A stretch of 64,000 bases of DNA from Enoplolaimus lenunculus. Its lineage: Eukaryota > Nematoda > Enoplea > Enoplida > Thoracostomopsidae. The notes below the pieces were generated by a model that saw nothing but the letters and a program-made list of their open reading frames with translations, had not been told where the DNA came from and ran no database searches. This document shows positions 22,195-33,749 of the stretch, piece by piece. The stretch is taken from assembly GCA_030248215.1 (NCBI GenBank), contig JASANG010003696.1:124001-188000 (forward strand), written 5' to 3'. Made by a program: the position numbers and the translations under genes. Numbering within the stretch: position 1 is the stretch's first letter; every line of letters begins with the position of its first letter.

Positions 22195-22640
22195 GTATAC
22201 TTCACATTTAAAAAAGGTTTAGCACAGTGCACCCATAGACACAGCATCCGGAGGGACAGAAATCTGGAAATTTGCCATTTTTCATGTTTTGCCCTATTCA
22301 TTTAAATGAAACAGGAAACATTAATATTGAGGTTTTATGCGTAAAAGTTTGAAATATTGACTATCGCTATTGTGGAAAGTACTAATTTAGGTTGAATTAA
22401 TTATGCAAATTAGCCTTTAGCTAATAAACGGCCCAAAATGTTAAAACCCCAATGCGAGGTTAACACCGCCGGATAATTGGCTTCCAAACAAAAAAATTTA
22501 TCAAAATCGGTTCAGGCGTTCCTGAGATTCTTTTCGGACGGACAGACGGACATCCACCTTTCGACCCCCAAGTACAAAACATAAAACGCTTCGAGAAACT
22601 CCGAGCTTTGCTCGGAGTTTCGCTTCGCTCAAAAATGTTC
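22195..22640. repeat. Repeat with GGACGGACAGACGGACAT motif, copy 1
   Basis: ATCAAAATCGGTTCAGGCGT is followed by GAGATTCTTTTCGGACGGAC and CATCCACCTTTCGACCCCC. The same block in reverse orientation is at about 47865-48000. Both copies lie next to GCAAATTAGCCTTTAGCTAA-type AT-rich sequence. Confidence 0.6.
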
Positions 22641-22781
22641 ACATTTTAAATTTAAGCATTTCGTCTGATTTATGGTTGAAATCAACTTATTGTTTGTTTA
22701 TAAATTTTTATCTGCAAGCTTACATACGTAGGTAATTTAATTTCGTAACAAAACGCAATTACTTTAAGCAACGTCGCAGTA

Positions 22782-25700
22782 ATGTTCAAATTACTTCAGA
22801 ACGGAATTACTATGCCAATGATAGGCATGGGAACGTCAATGTTGGTAAGAACAAAGGCATATTAATTCTTTAATTTTACTAAAAATGAATGTTACAAAGG
22901 ACGGAACATTGTTCTGCGGGACTGCTATAGAGTAAGCTTAAGCTTTGGATATTTAATTGGCTTACGTTTATACGCTTTAGGCTTATGCCTGGGAATATGC
23001 TTATACTACTGCTACGGCCCTGTTCTATACACTGGCTAAACTTTTAAGACAGATTTAAATGTTATGTTTTTAAGTCGAATGTTATATTAATGCTTATTGT
23101 TGAAGCAATTGCTGATAAAAAATATTTTAGAAACATATTAGTAGATAGACTAGATAGACCGCGTCAATTAGCAGGGCCTACATTGCTGAAAGTAAGAAAG
23201 ACAGAAGGACTTAGAGATTAGACTGGGCTTAGGCCTATGTTTAGCCTTATGTTTAGGCTTATGCTCAGGCTTTGAATAATAGGCTCAGGTTGCTGGTTTG
23301 GATTTGGTTGATTGAGTTCTCTAGGTTTTGTCTAATGTTTAAGGCTTGGAGTTTAGTTTAAGCGTTTGTTTACAATTTGGCTCGGGTTAATTGTTTTGGC
23401 TTTAGGTTTAGTGAGTGGGTCAGGCTTAGTTTTTGTTTTAGGCTTACACTTTGGTTTAGAATTGCGCTCGGGTTAATGGTTTAGGCTTTAGGCTTTTCGG
23501 GCAAGCCACTATAAAATTAATACAAATGGATTGTATACTCAAAATAATAGGTTTAAAATTTAAGCCAATGGATGACGTCACAGTGGACTTACTGGTGACA
23601 GCAATCAAAGACATTGGCTACCGTCATATCGATACAGCTCATTGCTACGATAACGAACATTTGATTGGTGAAGCAATTCAACGCGTACTTTCTGATCCAG
23701 AAGCTAAAATTTGTCGAGAAGATTTATTCATCACTTCGAAGGTAACCTTCAACTTTGTAGGATGCTAAATGCAATCTGATGCATTTAAAACCATCCAATC
23801 AACGTGAGGTTCAAGCAGAACAACTTTTGACTTCTACAATTTCCTGCAAGAAATACTTTTATTTTATCTGAGTATACGTCGAAATGCTATTTGATTAAAG
23901 TCTGTCGAAATGAAATAAAGATTGAAAAAAATTTAGGTGGGGCCAAAATTCTTCCAGGGGTCTGAACCTTGCCTGGCCCCCCTTGGCTACGGCCTGTCAA
24001 ATCTTGTTTTCATATTTGAAAACACATGTCTATTTTTCAGATAAACCCAACTATGCAACGACCAGATCAAGTTCTAAAGTTAGTCCGGCAAAGCCTACAG
24101 CGATTAAGGTTAACCTACATGGACTGCGTACTGATCCATTCACCAGTAGCGCTAAAGGTGAAATATACCCGTTGATTTAGTCAAAAGCGGATAATCTCAA
24201 CAAGAGTGTGCAACTGGGAACATTCCGTGTACAAAAAAATGAACTTAGCGCACTTTGCGTTTTTGGCCTACACCCCTTATGAGGGGTGCAATGGAACATT
24301 TTTCTCGGTTTTAGATGTTAAAATATTCTAATATTGTAAAGTTGCTCCATCTAATACTTTCAAAATCCATGCGTATTCTACGTATGAAGCGTTAACTACC
24401 ACTCCCCACCCATAATCTGGGGGGTCGGCCAAAAACGCAACGCCCGTTAGTATATTTAGTACCACGGAATAATTCTTCAGTTACAAATTTACAGTTTAAT
24501 ATTGACCAATGACGTGGGTAAGTACCTATAGAAATGCTTCTAGAGATACGATGATCCAAACATAAGCATTTTGGCAAATAAAAGCATACACCTAATGGTT
24601 GTAGTTACTGTATTATAAATCACTGCAATTTTAAGAGCACTGTAAATTCCAATGAGTTGATTATAACTCAGAATGAGTTAAATAATTCAGTCTGAGTTAG
24701 AACTATCAGAACTTAAAATTTTGAGTTGATTCAACTTAATCTGATTTAATTAATCATTTTGCTCGTAATTAACTCAACTCAGAGTAAGAATCGACGAAAC
24801 TCAGAGTGAGCTAAAGTTTTCGGTTGTTAACTCAGAAATAACTAACTTTCAATCTGAGTTGATTAAGTAGTTGGAATTTACAGTGTGTTTCCATGCTGTT
24901 GCAAAATCTGTTTTACTATTGAAAAGTTATTTTCAGGAATTTGATCGGAAAACGACAAATCCAAATATGCCATTTCCGGTGGATGACAGTGTTGACTACT
25001 TGGACACATGGAAGGTATAACGTTTCGAGTAATACACTGTAAATTCCAGTGAATTGATTTCAACGAGTTGAATCATTGAGTTGTGAATTACGTTTTTCGG
25101 AACTCGGAATTATGACTTGATTAAACACATTCTGAGTTAAATAATCAACTCCCCCGGAATAAAGCCAGCTCACAGTGAGCTAATGTTTAACTGTTACCGC
25201 AGAAATAACCAAAAATGACTAATTCCGTTCTCTGAGTTGGTTAAATCAACTCATTGCAATACAGTATGACAACAAAAAAATAGTATATACATTAATCTTT
25301 AACTTTTATCAGAAATGCAAGTACTTTATTCACAATCTTTTGCCATTTTGTGGTTATGACGCTGACGTATTCGGCCAATGTTGCTACATTTAGGGCCGTA
25401 ACTGTAGATTAAGCGTATTCTAAAGCCTAAGCCTAAGTAAGCCTAAGCGCTGCAAATGCGTATGCCTAAGCCAAAGCCTAAGCCTAAACAAAAAATGTAG
25501 CCTAGAATGTAAGCCTACTCTTTTTCGGACCCACCAGAAACCGAAACGGCCCTAAAAGTAATATGGACCGAACGTATTCTATACGGGATCAACTGAAACA
25601 TTATTTACTACGTCTACTTTGAACTGTTTACAAGCAAACAACACCTGCGAAGAATATTTCCGGTTTCAGTTGCCAATTCACGCTAATAAACGTATTCCTC

Positions 25701-28700
25701 CTACCAGCAAGGCGTGGATTGGCCACTTTTTGCACGTATGCAAGTATACACACAAACTGCCTCATTTATAAGAGTCGAGAGCGACGTGGCCTAATTTAAA
25801 TTTTATTTGTAAAATACACATACGTTTAATAATTGTTGCTGATATATCGCCAAGTCGTTTAACAATTATAGGTTAAAGTTTAATTTTGCAGGAGTTGGAG
25901 TGTATTTTCGACGCAAAGCAAGTCAAATCAATCGGAGTGTCAAATTTCAATCAGTCACAACTTCAAAGAATAATTAGCCATTGCCGCATTCCACCGTCTG
26001 TACTCCAGGTATATATTGCTGTACGCAATCATGAATGAAACCAGCAGGGTGCAACCGGAGGTGAGAAATACAGAAACCAGACGCCACGAAAGCTTTTCGA
26101 AGCCTGAAATCATAGCCTGAGGCGAAGAAAAATGTGGTACTGATAAAATCTACGGCCAATGTTACTTTAAGGGGCGTAACAGCAGATTAAGCGTATTCCT
26201 AAGCATAAGCCTAAGCCTAAACGTTGCAAAATGAGTTCTTAAGCCTAAGCGTAAGCCTAAGCAAAAAAATGTAATCTAGAATCTAAACCTACTCTTTTAT
26301 AGACCCACCCACCAGAAACCTGGACGCCCGTTAAAGTAACATAAATGTATGATGTGTTGTGACTTGTCAGGCATTATGTGAAAAAAATCCATCGAAATTG
26401 TCAAAATTCCGGTAAAACAATTCTCCTAAATGTTCCTTTACATATAGGACAAATTGTGCGATATTTCAGAAATACTGTCCAAAATTTAACACAGTTATGT
26501 ATTACTCCAAAGAAAATTTAGACTTTATTTCATAAAACGATTAAGACAAACATTTCTGAAATATAATTTTAAATGTCTGAAATATAAGACTACTTTTGGT
26601 ATTTTTTCAGACATATAAAGTGTCAAAAGTAAAGTTAATCTAGGAAAGCCGACTCCAACACTTGGAGCTGAAGCTACAACTGAATTGGACTTTTACAATC
26701 TAAGATACGTCCGAGAACGACATGTAAACTTAGGTTGGGGGTGCTTGAACTCAACGCAAAATATTCTTAACATTCGTCTACTTTTATATAAACTTTTAAG
26801 AATATTAGCGTAGCAATTCGTTTTAATATGGCAGCAGTAATTTCTAGAATATAAGACATTTATGTTTAATCATTTCAGACCTACGAATTGCTGAGCTGTT
26901 TATAAGACTATTAATATTTAGAATTTTAGACATTTTAGTTTTACAAATTGTAAAAGTAGAGTCTTGAAATTTTAAGACCTTTTTGTGTCTACACTGCAAA
27001 AAATGGTGCGTCAAATTGACTCTCTACGAAATAGGTTTTTCCTGACTACACAAACTGAGTCAAAATTTCACTCCTCCAGAATCCAGTTCGACTCAATTTG
27101 ACTCTGACAAAGTCGAATTTTGACTCAGTTTATGTAGTCAGGAAATGCCTATTACGGAGAGAGTCAATTTAACTCACCATTTCTGGCAATGTAGTTAAGA
27201 GTATAACATTTTTACCTGCGAGAGCGGTAATTTTAGAAAATGTTTTGACTTGTGTTAGGCTGTAGGGTATTACTGTCGCCCGCACAAATCGCATTTCTGA
27301 CGTTCTTTTCTATGATACGATAGCAAAACTTGGTGAAAACTTAATACGTATACAAATTTGCTATTTTATACGAAAATACTTTAATCTGATTGTAAACGGA
27401 TAGTAAAAATAACGGAAACCGCACCGATTTTTACCGGAAACGGAAACGAATATCCGGTCACACCCTGACTTTCATTAATTCTTTTTATTACATTTAGGTG
27501 GAATGCCACGTCCATTTTCCACAAACTAAACTGAAACAATTTTGTGACCACAACAACATTGCAATGACAGCTTATGGACCACTTGGATCTCCAAAAGTTT
27601 CACATGGTCGAAGTGGAAGGTAGCTAATTTTATTGGCTCTTAAAACGTTCACTGTCAAATGTCGACGAGTTAATTAGTCAACTCAGAGAGCGAATTAGTC
27701 ATGTCTGGTTATTTTTGAGTTAGTAACGGAAAACATCAACCCGTTCTGAGCAGATTTTGATTCCGGGCGAGCTAAACTCAGAATGAGTTTAATCAACTCA
27801 GAATTCTGAGTTCTTCAATGCCTGATTCAGAGTTCAGGCTTCTGAGTGGATTCAACTCATTCTAAGTTCAAATCAACTGACTGGAATTTTAGAATGATGT
27901 GGTTTAAGGAAATGAATTTACAGTGAATGAAAAATATTAAATATAGTTCCCGTGGTCTAGTTCGTGAACGAACAATAATTAATTTACGTAGAAACATATT
28001 TCTTACACCATCATACATCATACGTCCTGGAATTTTTCCCAACAAGGAAATAGGTTAGGCCGAAGCTTAGGCTTTGAGATTCTCACACAAATTTAAAGTT
28101 TCAGATTTTGTTCAGTATACTAGTGATATGCAATGTCAAATTTCCTCATCGCATCGAGTGTTTTGGTAGGGTACATCCGGAAGTCTGCTTCCGTCTCTGG
28201 TTTTATCAGAAAATCAACCTCCGGTTCCGTCCCGGCCCAGGTTGAAATTCGGCAAGAGGTTAGACCAATTTCAGAGGTAAAATTTTGTATAGTGGTTGAA
28301 AATTTATTTCTTTGGTGCGTTTCGTTTCAACCTTTCGTACACGTAAAAAAATATGCGTTTTAATACTAAAGGTTTAACAACACCAATAGCGCATAGATAT
28401 TTGCTCAAATTAGCAAATTAAGCATCATTCTAGCTATGTAATTTTGCCTCACCACTGACTCCAGCAAATTTTGTCGACCTCCGGCTTTGGCTTCGATATT
28501 CTTCATCTTTGGTTGCATCATAATGTATAGAAAATATTTAATCGTGGTCATGTGAACCAAGTTAGGGGCGTATCAGAATTTCCGTCTGGGCAGGTATAAC
28601 CACATGTCAGTAAAAGGAAATTTTTTGCCTCCAAAATCAAGCTGATTTAAGTTTGTTGAAAGTACTTTTTTACTTCTACCTCCTTTAGCGCGTTTCGTTT

Positions 28701-31431
28701 TACTTTTGTCACAATTTTTAGCAAAGAATTTGAGAAATGTCTCAGAAAATGAGCGTAAAAACCAAACTACATAACAACATATTGCAGACATTGGCTCAAA
28801 TTTACTAATTAACCATCATTTTTACCACCTAATTTCGCGTAACCTGCGGTTCCGGCTCTGGTTCCGGCTCCGGCAAGTTTCGATGACATCTGGCTCCGGC
28901 CTCAGCTTGGTGTTGTACACCTCCGGTTGCGCCCTGCCTCTGTTCCTTCTGGCATACGTTCCTGGTATTAATTCGTGTTTTATTTGAAGAAGTATGACAG
29001 ATGAAGAACGGATTGCAGGAACACTTGAGGATCCAGTTATAATTTCAATCGCAACAAGATTAAATAAGACACCTGCTCAGGTAAAATAGTCCTACAGCTA
29101 TAAATGGTACGTCTTTCGGAGCAGATTCCATACTATTTTACAAAATATCTTATAACGACAAGTTCACGCAGTAGAATTTGCAGGCTGACATCCTTTTGGT
29201 TGGAAACGATTTTTTCCGTTACCCCAGCCGGCGTTTGCCATAAAACGGCGGAAAGTTTTGCATATTTGAGCTTCTCATGACCTCATCTGATAATGACACA
29301 CACAAACTTAAATTTATCAAAATTTCGATTTTTAAAAAGCTTTTAAGGTCTTCATTCCGGTTTCGACTTGAATTTTTTTGTCAAAACGTTAGACAACCTA
29401 TATTATATCATTGATGTAGAGCAGTCGAATCGAATGGTGTTTTCTGAAATCAGACAATGGTTAAACAAGTTAAAGTCTAATATCTGATTTCACGCCTTCC
29501 CAAATCACTGGCAGCGAACGAAATCGGTTATTAGGCTATCACTTGTTAACCAATCGTCTGATCGCAGATAGTTTTGCATCATTCGACTCAGCTATGCAAG
29601 CTGCCGCAAATAGTATACAATTCGATTTAACTTTTCGACAAAATAATTTTGCGTTCCGAGAGGTGCCTTGAACCTTAAAAACCAAACTTTTAACAAAAAA
29701 TCTAAATTTGGGAGTAGAAAAATCAAGGGGGGGCCGAGAAACTCAAAAATATTCGCAAAAGTTTTTAAAATACGACCATTTTTGGGCAAACGCCTGTAGG
29801 GTGGTGTATTAACACAAACCCGAAACGTCTCTTGAAATGCAAGATATTCTAAGCGCACTTTCTCGGAAGAAACTACCTCGTAAAGTACGTTTATTGCTTC
29901 GGTGTTATTACTTAACGTAAAAAGAATTTAGGACTAAAACACAAACGTTGAAATGCTCGTGTGATTTGTGTCTATAAAGTTTCAACTTTAAACTTGTATA
30001 TGTTTCAGATATGCTTGCGATGGCTGGTTGAACGTGGAATTTGTCCACTTCCAAAGTCAGCAACACCTGCAAGACTCGCAGAGAACTTTTCGGTAATTTC
30101 TTTGATCAGATTTTAAAAATATAGAATGTAAACAACAGTGCATATAGCTAAAGTTCAATTGATTTAGTGCAATAGTAGAAACCAGGGTGCAACCAGAATT
30201 AATATCAAATACCGGAACTGGAACCGGAAAGGTAAAAAAATACCGGAACCGGAACCGTAAAATAAAAAACACTTGTTACCAAAAATTTATTTTTAACGCT
30301 GTTTATCGCTTTTAATGCTGCAAACGCACCATTTAAAATGCTAAAATTCTGAAACAAATGCAGCAGGTGGAAACATATGATAAATTATGGAGTATGGCAC
30401 AAATTGAAAATTTTGGCAATACACGCTCTCAGACAATTTTAGAGAAATAAACAAGAATGAGAAAAAATTTTAATACCGAAAATATCAGAAAATTTCGGTG
30501 AAAAGCTACTGGATTCTTTACCGGAATCGGATAGTGAGAAATACCGGATTTCCATACCGGAACCGGAATTCTGGTTGCACCTTGGTAGAAACCTACCGTT
30601 ATGCAAAAATACAGTCAAACTAATATTTTCTTCTAAATTTCATATAAATTAATTCAGTTTCGAGGAACGCAAATGTAAGTTTAAAAGCGATCCAGGCTAA
30701 AGAGGATTGAGTTAACCCCGCCAAGCAGTCATTAATCAGCTTTCAATCCCGATGGTGGTATAGTCCCAACCAGAGTGGGATGTGGGTAAGAATTGTTTTA
30801 CCCGACCCGCGCTTTACCCGCGCAAACAAACAAGAATTTTTTACCCGTGGGTATACCCGCGCAAAAAGATCTACCCACGACCCACATTTTACCCGCCCCT
30901 GAAGTTTTACACCAGTATTTTTAAAGAGTGCAGTTGATTTGCACTGTAATGAAGTTTTGCGTTATATAGCTCCAATGAATTTTACACATGAAAGTTTTCT
31001 AGAAACAACAAAATTTCAAACCCAACTAAATAACGCACGGGCCACACTTGACCGGAAATGAAACAGACAATAGCGTAGACTTTCCACCTTAAATGTTTGC
31101 CGCGGGTATATTTACCCGCGTGATAAAAATCGTTACCAGTGGGTATGCCAGCGTTTGAAATACTTAACCCGACTCGCGCTGACCCGCGGGTAATCGCGCG
31201 GTACCTGCGGGTAAAGTCCCGCTCTGGTTCCAATACTGTATAAAATGCCTAACTCACCAATTGCTATATATACAACAGATCTTAACCCCTATTATTACTT
31301 TAGTATACAGCGTTATTTAAAAATAGCCCGGTATTTTTTTAATTTTAGATATTTGATTTTGAAATTGCACAAGATGATATGAACGCAATTTCTAGCATAC
31401 TTACTATTAGACGGATTTTTACGTTTCGTCG
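22782..31431 (+). CDS. Aldo-keto reductase (9 secure exons; terminal exon uncertain)
   Basis: The exons are 22782-22844, 23565-23741, 24041-24157, 24937-25014, 25892-26008, 27498-27619, 28990-29080, 30009-30092 and 31349-31431. All have GT-AG introns and join in frame to 310 residues plus two bases. The product is an NADPH-dependent (beta/alpha)8-barrel reductase of carbonyl compounds in the cytosol. The catalytic tetrad is complete: D44 and Y49 (RHIDTAHCYDNE), K80 (LFITSK) and H113 (VLIHSP). Other family marks are IGVSNFNQSQL, VECHVHFPQTKL, TAYGPLGSP and PLPKSATPARL, the last being the NADP(H)-binding stretch with K271. The protein is close to full family length (about 315-330), so only a short last exon is missing. 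The start is the first ATG in an AKR-like N-terminus (QNGITMPMIGMGTS). The exon 2 acceptor (TTTAAG) has a weak pyrimidine tract. Substrate class and subfamily cannot be named. Confidence 0.92.
22889..23036. repeat. TTAGGC-bearing MITE in AKR intron 1
   Basis: AAGGACGGAACATTGTTCTGC at the left, and TGCTACGGCCCTGTTCTATA with CACTGG at the right. The interior has GGCTTACGTTTATACGCTTTAGGC. Confidence 0.55.
23165..23505. repeat. Degenerate TTAGGC tract in AKR intron 1
   Basis: More than 300 bp of drifting TTAGGC/TTTAGG/GGTTTAGG units (GGCTTAGGCCTATGTTTAGC, GGCTTATGCTCAGGC and so on) run up to about 60 bp before exon 2. It reads as an old, expanded interior of a TTAGGC element. Confidence 0.6.
24183..24600. 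repeat. GTGCAACTGGGWACATTC repeat, copy 1
   Basis: GAGTGTGCAACTGGGAACATT is followed by a GCGCACTTTGCGTTTTTGGCC block. Relatives lie at about 34100-34470, 42285-42600 and 57235-57370. All contain a CCCCTTAT/CACCCC step and a reverse GGTCGGCCAAAAACGCAACG arm, which gives inverted repeats. The copies sit in or next to introns of the AKR and GPCR genes. Confidence 0.6.
24638..24886. repeat. AACTCA/TGAGTT MITE in AKR intron 3
   Basis: The ends are CACTGTAAATTCCAATGAGT and GGAATTTACAGTGTG. It stops about 50 bp before AKR exon 4. Confidence 0.8.
25034..25266. repeat. AACTCA/TGAGTT MITE in AKR intron 4
   Basis: The left end ACACTGTAAATTCCAGTGAA begins about 20 bp after the exon 4 donor. The right end is CTCATTGCAATACAGTATG. 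Exon 4 (78 bp) is thus bracketed by two copies of one family. Confidence 0.75.
25373..25569. repeat. TTAGGC-bearing MITE, 'GTTACTTT' subfamily
   Basis: The left end is GGCCAATGTTGCTACATTTA and the right end is CCCTAAAAGTAATATGGACC. The interior carries two GCCTAAGCCTAAG tracts separated by CGCTGCAAATGCG. Confidence 0.7.
26042..26344. repeat. CCGGA repeat end followed by a TTAGGC MITE
   Basis: GCAGGGTGCAACCGGAGGTG at 26045 opens a CCGGA element that is cut off after about 110 bp by GGCCAATGTTACTTTAAGGG (26154), the left end of a complete TTAGGC element ending about 26344. Confidence 0.65.
26345..26990. other. AKR intron 5, middle part, nothing recognised
   Basis: AT-rich, with repeated words such as TTTTAAGA and ATATAAGAC but no element boundaries that I can place. 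Confidence 0.4.
26991..27193. repeat. GAGTCAAATTTGACTC MITE, copy 5, in AKR intron 5
   Basis: The ends are ACACTGCAAAAAATGGTGCG and CACCATTTCTGGCAATGTA. It is followed at 27390-27470 by the right end of a CCGGA element (ATATCCGGTCACACCCTG). Confidence 0.75.
27646..27890. repeat. AACTCA/TGAGTT MITE in AKR intron 6
   Basis: It starts about 25 bp past the exon 6 donor (CACTGTCAAATGTCGACGAG) and ends CAACTGACTGGAATTTTAGA. Confidence 0.65.
28163..28937. repeat. CCGGA fold-back MITE in AKR intron 6
   Basis: GGGTACATCCGGAAGTCTGC at the left and ACCTCCGGTTGCGCCCTG at the right, ending 53 bp before exon 7. The interior has CTCCGGCTTTGGCTTCG and TCTGGTTCCGGCTCCGGC arms. Confidence 0.6.
29190..29880. 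repeat. Repeat 'AATCACTGGCAGCG', copy 1, in AKR intron 7
   Basis: It shares TTTTGCATATTTGAGCTTCTC and CCAAATCACTGGCAGCG with about 52440-52880, and related pieces lie at 56870-57190 and 59800-60300. Opposed arms (GCCGGCGTTTGCC at the left, GGGCAAACGCCTG at the right) give fold-back potential. Confidence 0.6.
30183..30585. repeat. CCGGA fold-back MITE in AKR intron 8
   Basis: The left end CAGGGTGCAACCAGAATTAA and the right end GGAATTCTGGTTGCACCTTG form inverted repeats. CCGGAACCGGAACC-type subrepeats lie near both ends. Confidence 0.75.
30768..31232. repeat. CCCGCGGGTA MITE, copy 1
   Basis: The left end AACCAGAGTGGGATGTGGG and the right end AAAGTCCCGCTCTGGTT are inverted repeats. The interior has many TTTACCCGCG and GGGTAAA words and is clearly richer in G+C than the flanks. 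Confidence 0.75.
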
Positions 31432-31506
31432 GTAAGATACTATTTTACAACCGCAGCGATGGTAATAAAGTCCTACAGCGACCAACCAACGTTGATGTGT
31501 GCGGTA

Positions 31507-31640
31507 GGGCCAATGTAAAGAACAGGCGCGGAACAGTATTAAAAGCATATTCCTAGGCCTAAGCCTATAAGTCTAAAGCCTAAGCGTACGCTTTTTTAGT
31601 TCCACAGAAAAACGTTCCGCCTCTGATCTTTACATGGGCA
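31507..31640. repeat. TTAGGC-bearing MITE in AKR intron 9
   Basis: The ends are GGGCCAATGTAAAGAACAGG and CCTCTGATCTTTACATGGGC. It is a short copy with a brief CCTAAGCCTATAAG interior. Confidence 0.75.
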
Positions 31641-31729
31641 TGCGGTAGGATAGAGAGCTGATGCTCTTTGAAAAATAATTAACGACTCAATTTGCTACAG
31701 AGTTACAGTCGCGTTCCAATCGTTAAACG

Positions 31730-32216
31730 TTTAATGCCACGTGGGACTTGACCCGCGTTTACCCGCGGGCACCCGCGAGTAAACAACTCGGGTTGGGTAA
31801 AAAAGGTCAGCCGCGGGTATACTCGCGGGTAAAGACTTTGTATGACACGGGTGAAAAATTGTAGTATTTACCGTTCGCTAAATCTCTAAGTGTCAATGTC
31901 CAAAACATACCCTTTAACTAAGCTAACTGTGCGTTGAAAAAGCAACAGTTTTCTGCTTTATCTAGTTAGGTTTGAAATTTTGTTGTTTCTAGCAAGTTTT
32001 CATGTGTAAAAGACATTGGAGCTCTAAAACGCCCAAACTTTATTAAAGTGCAAATCACCAGCGGTCTTTAAAGTAATGGTTTAACTTCAGGCGCAGTGTA
32101 AAGGTGGGTCGTGGGTACATCGTTTTAGCGTGGGGAGACGCGTCCGTAAAAATTCTTCTTTGCCCGGGTGAAGCGTGGGTCGAGTAAAAATCCTTGCTCA
32201 CATTCCAGTTTGGTTC
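31730..32216. repeat. CCCGCGGGTA MITE, copy 2 (inverted relative to copy 1)
   Basis: ACGTGGGACTTGACCCGCG at the left matches the inverse of copy 1's right end. ACATTCCAGTTTGGTTC at the right matches the inverse of copy 1's left end. The two copies flank AKR exon 9 head to head. Confidence 0.65.
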
Positions 32217-32420
32217 AATGAGACGACAAAAAACAATAGTACAAGTTTATTCGGAAACCTAAGCCTCAGTGTAAGGATAAGCCTATGATTAAACTTATAC
32301 CTAAGCCGCTTAAGCAAACATTCGTTTAAAGATAAAGCTTTACTTTAGTGCAGTCCCGAAAAAATTATTACGCACCTAAAAGTAACCTGTGCCCGGATTA
32401 TTATGCAAATGATAAGATTA

Positions 32421-32601
32421 GGCCCATGTATAGAACAGAGCAGGACCAGTAGTATAAGCGTACTCCTAATCCGAAGCTAAGCCGAGCCTAAAAGCTTAAC
32501 GATGAGCCTATTTCTAAGCCTAATCCTAAGCCTAAGCCTAAGCCTAAGCAAAAAAGTTAGTCTAAAACTTTAAGCTGGACACTATGTTCTATACATTGGC
32601 C
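32421..32601. repeat. TTAGGC-bearing MITE
   Basis: The left end is GGCCCATGTATAGAACAGAG and the right end is CTATGTTCTATACATTGGCC. The interior is a CCTAAGCCTAAGCCTAAGC run. A degenerate relative precedes it at about 32240-32395. Confidence 0.7.
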
Positions 32602-32655
32602 GAAAATTTGATATGACATGCAGTTAATTAAAAAATTTAACTTCGTCATAACAAT

Positions 32656-32858
32656 CAGGGTGCAGGAACGAATATTATAAAAGTAACGGAAACAGAAAAC
32701 GGATATTGGAGTGTAATAAAAGTTTCAACACTATTTGTACGTGATTTAGAATTATTTTTGAGCATAAAAATAACCGAATTTTCAGTATTTCTATAACAGA
32801 AACAGACACCGAAATTCACCAAAAACCAAAACAGAAACAGATATCTGGCTATACCCTG
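32656..32858. repeat. Short CCGGA-superfamily repeat
   Basis: CAGGGTGCAGGAACGAATAT at the left and GATATCTGGCTATACCCTGG at the right. It is probably an old copy. Confidence 0.5.
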
Positions 32859-33021
32859 GTACAAAACAAGCCGTGTTTATATCGAGGGGGGAAGCATTTT
32901 TAGACACCCTTTTTAGGCTAAACGGCTAAATCCTAATGTCCTGTCGGTTACATTCGGTTATAAATCTTAATTCAAATAAGACAACACAATCTTCCAACTT
33001 TCTAGTTCAGTTTCAACTCAG

Positions 33022-33046
33022 GATACGCCCTCGGTGCTGGAAGTAA
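33022..33046 (+). CDS. Candidate terminal exon of the aldo-keto reductase
   Basis: A pyrimidine-rich tract ends in three possible acceptors (TTTCTAG, GTTCAG, CAACTCAG) at 33007-33021. The last one would complete the split codon from exon 9 and give RIRPRCWK then TAA, making a 319-residue protein, which suits the family. The first gives a tail of about 28 residues. The second stays open into a repeat and is least likely. The choice is a guess. Confidence 0.3.
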
Positions 33047-33216
33047 AGGTATATGTGACCTCAATATATACCCTTTTTATTTTGTAACTTTTATAGATGT
33101 ATACAGTCGAAAAATTTTCCATTTTCTGACCAATTGGAAACCGCTGACACTGCGTTCGTTGACGACAACGATGACCAATGAAAAATCGTTATTTATTTGC
33201 TTCAAATTTAACAAAT

Positions 33217-33411
33217 GTCGCGGCCGTAACACTAGTATATGCATATCCATAAACCTAAACCTTAGCATAAACCTAAACTTTACCATACGCCTAACAGTAA
33301 CAATGAGCTTACACCTAAGTGTAAGTCTAAGCAAAAAATTAGTGTAAAGCTTAAGCTTACTCTATTGCAGTCACGGAGAAAAACGTTCTGCCCATAATCT
33401 TTCATGGGCCC
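33217..33411. repeat. TTAGGC-bearing MITE, diverged
   Basis: GCGGCCGTAACACTAGTATA at the left and TAATCTTTCATGGGCCCAA at the right. The interior has CATAAACCTAAACTTTACCA and CACCTAAGTGTAAGTCTAAG. Confidence 0.6.
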
Positions 33412-33542
33412 AACTTATAAATAAAGCTGAAAAGATTCGATCTCACGCTTGCAAATCAAGTGAATCCTATGAGCCGCGTATCTTCAAAAGAATTTTATGC
33501 AGAAACAATGACCATCCTCGAGTCGCAAGCGAGATTTTCTAC

Positions 33543-33749
33543 TCCATGTAAAGATTAGGGGCGAAACATTTTTCTGTGGACTAGAAAAGAGTAGGCTTAA
33601 GCTTTAGACTCAATTTTTGCGTGGCTTAGGCTTAGGCTTAGGCTTAGGAATATGCTCATTCTTACACTTAAGCTTACGCTTAGGCTTATGCTTAGGCTTA
33701 TTAATGTGCTTATATAATACTGTTCCGCCCCTGTTCTTTACATTGGCCG
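33543..33749. repeat. TTAGGC-bearing MITE, good copy
   Basis: CCATGTAAAGATTAGGGGCG at the left and CGCCCCTGTTCTTTACATTG at the right are inverted ends. A GGCTTAGGCTTAGGCTTAGG tract and AATATGCTCATTCTTACAC lie inside. Both strands read through as open frames because the repeat unit lacks stops, so these are not genes. Confidence 0.75.

Noticed and set aside
33011-33347. Long plus-strand continuation as last AKR exon via the GTTCAG acceptor
   Set aside because: It would add about 110 residues, most of them read from a TTAGGC MITE. AKRs end shortly after the exon 9 segment.
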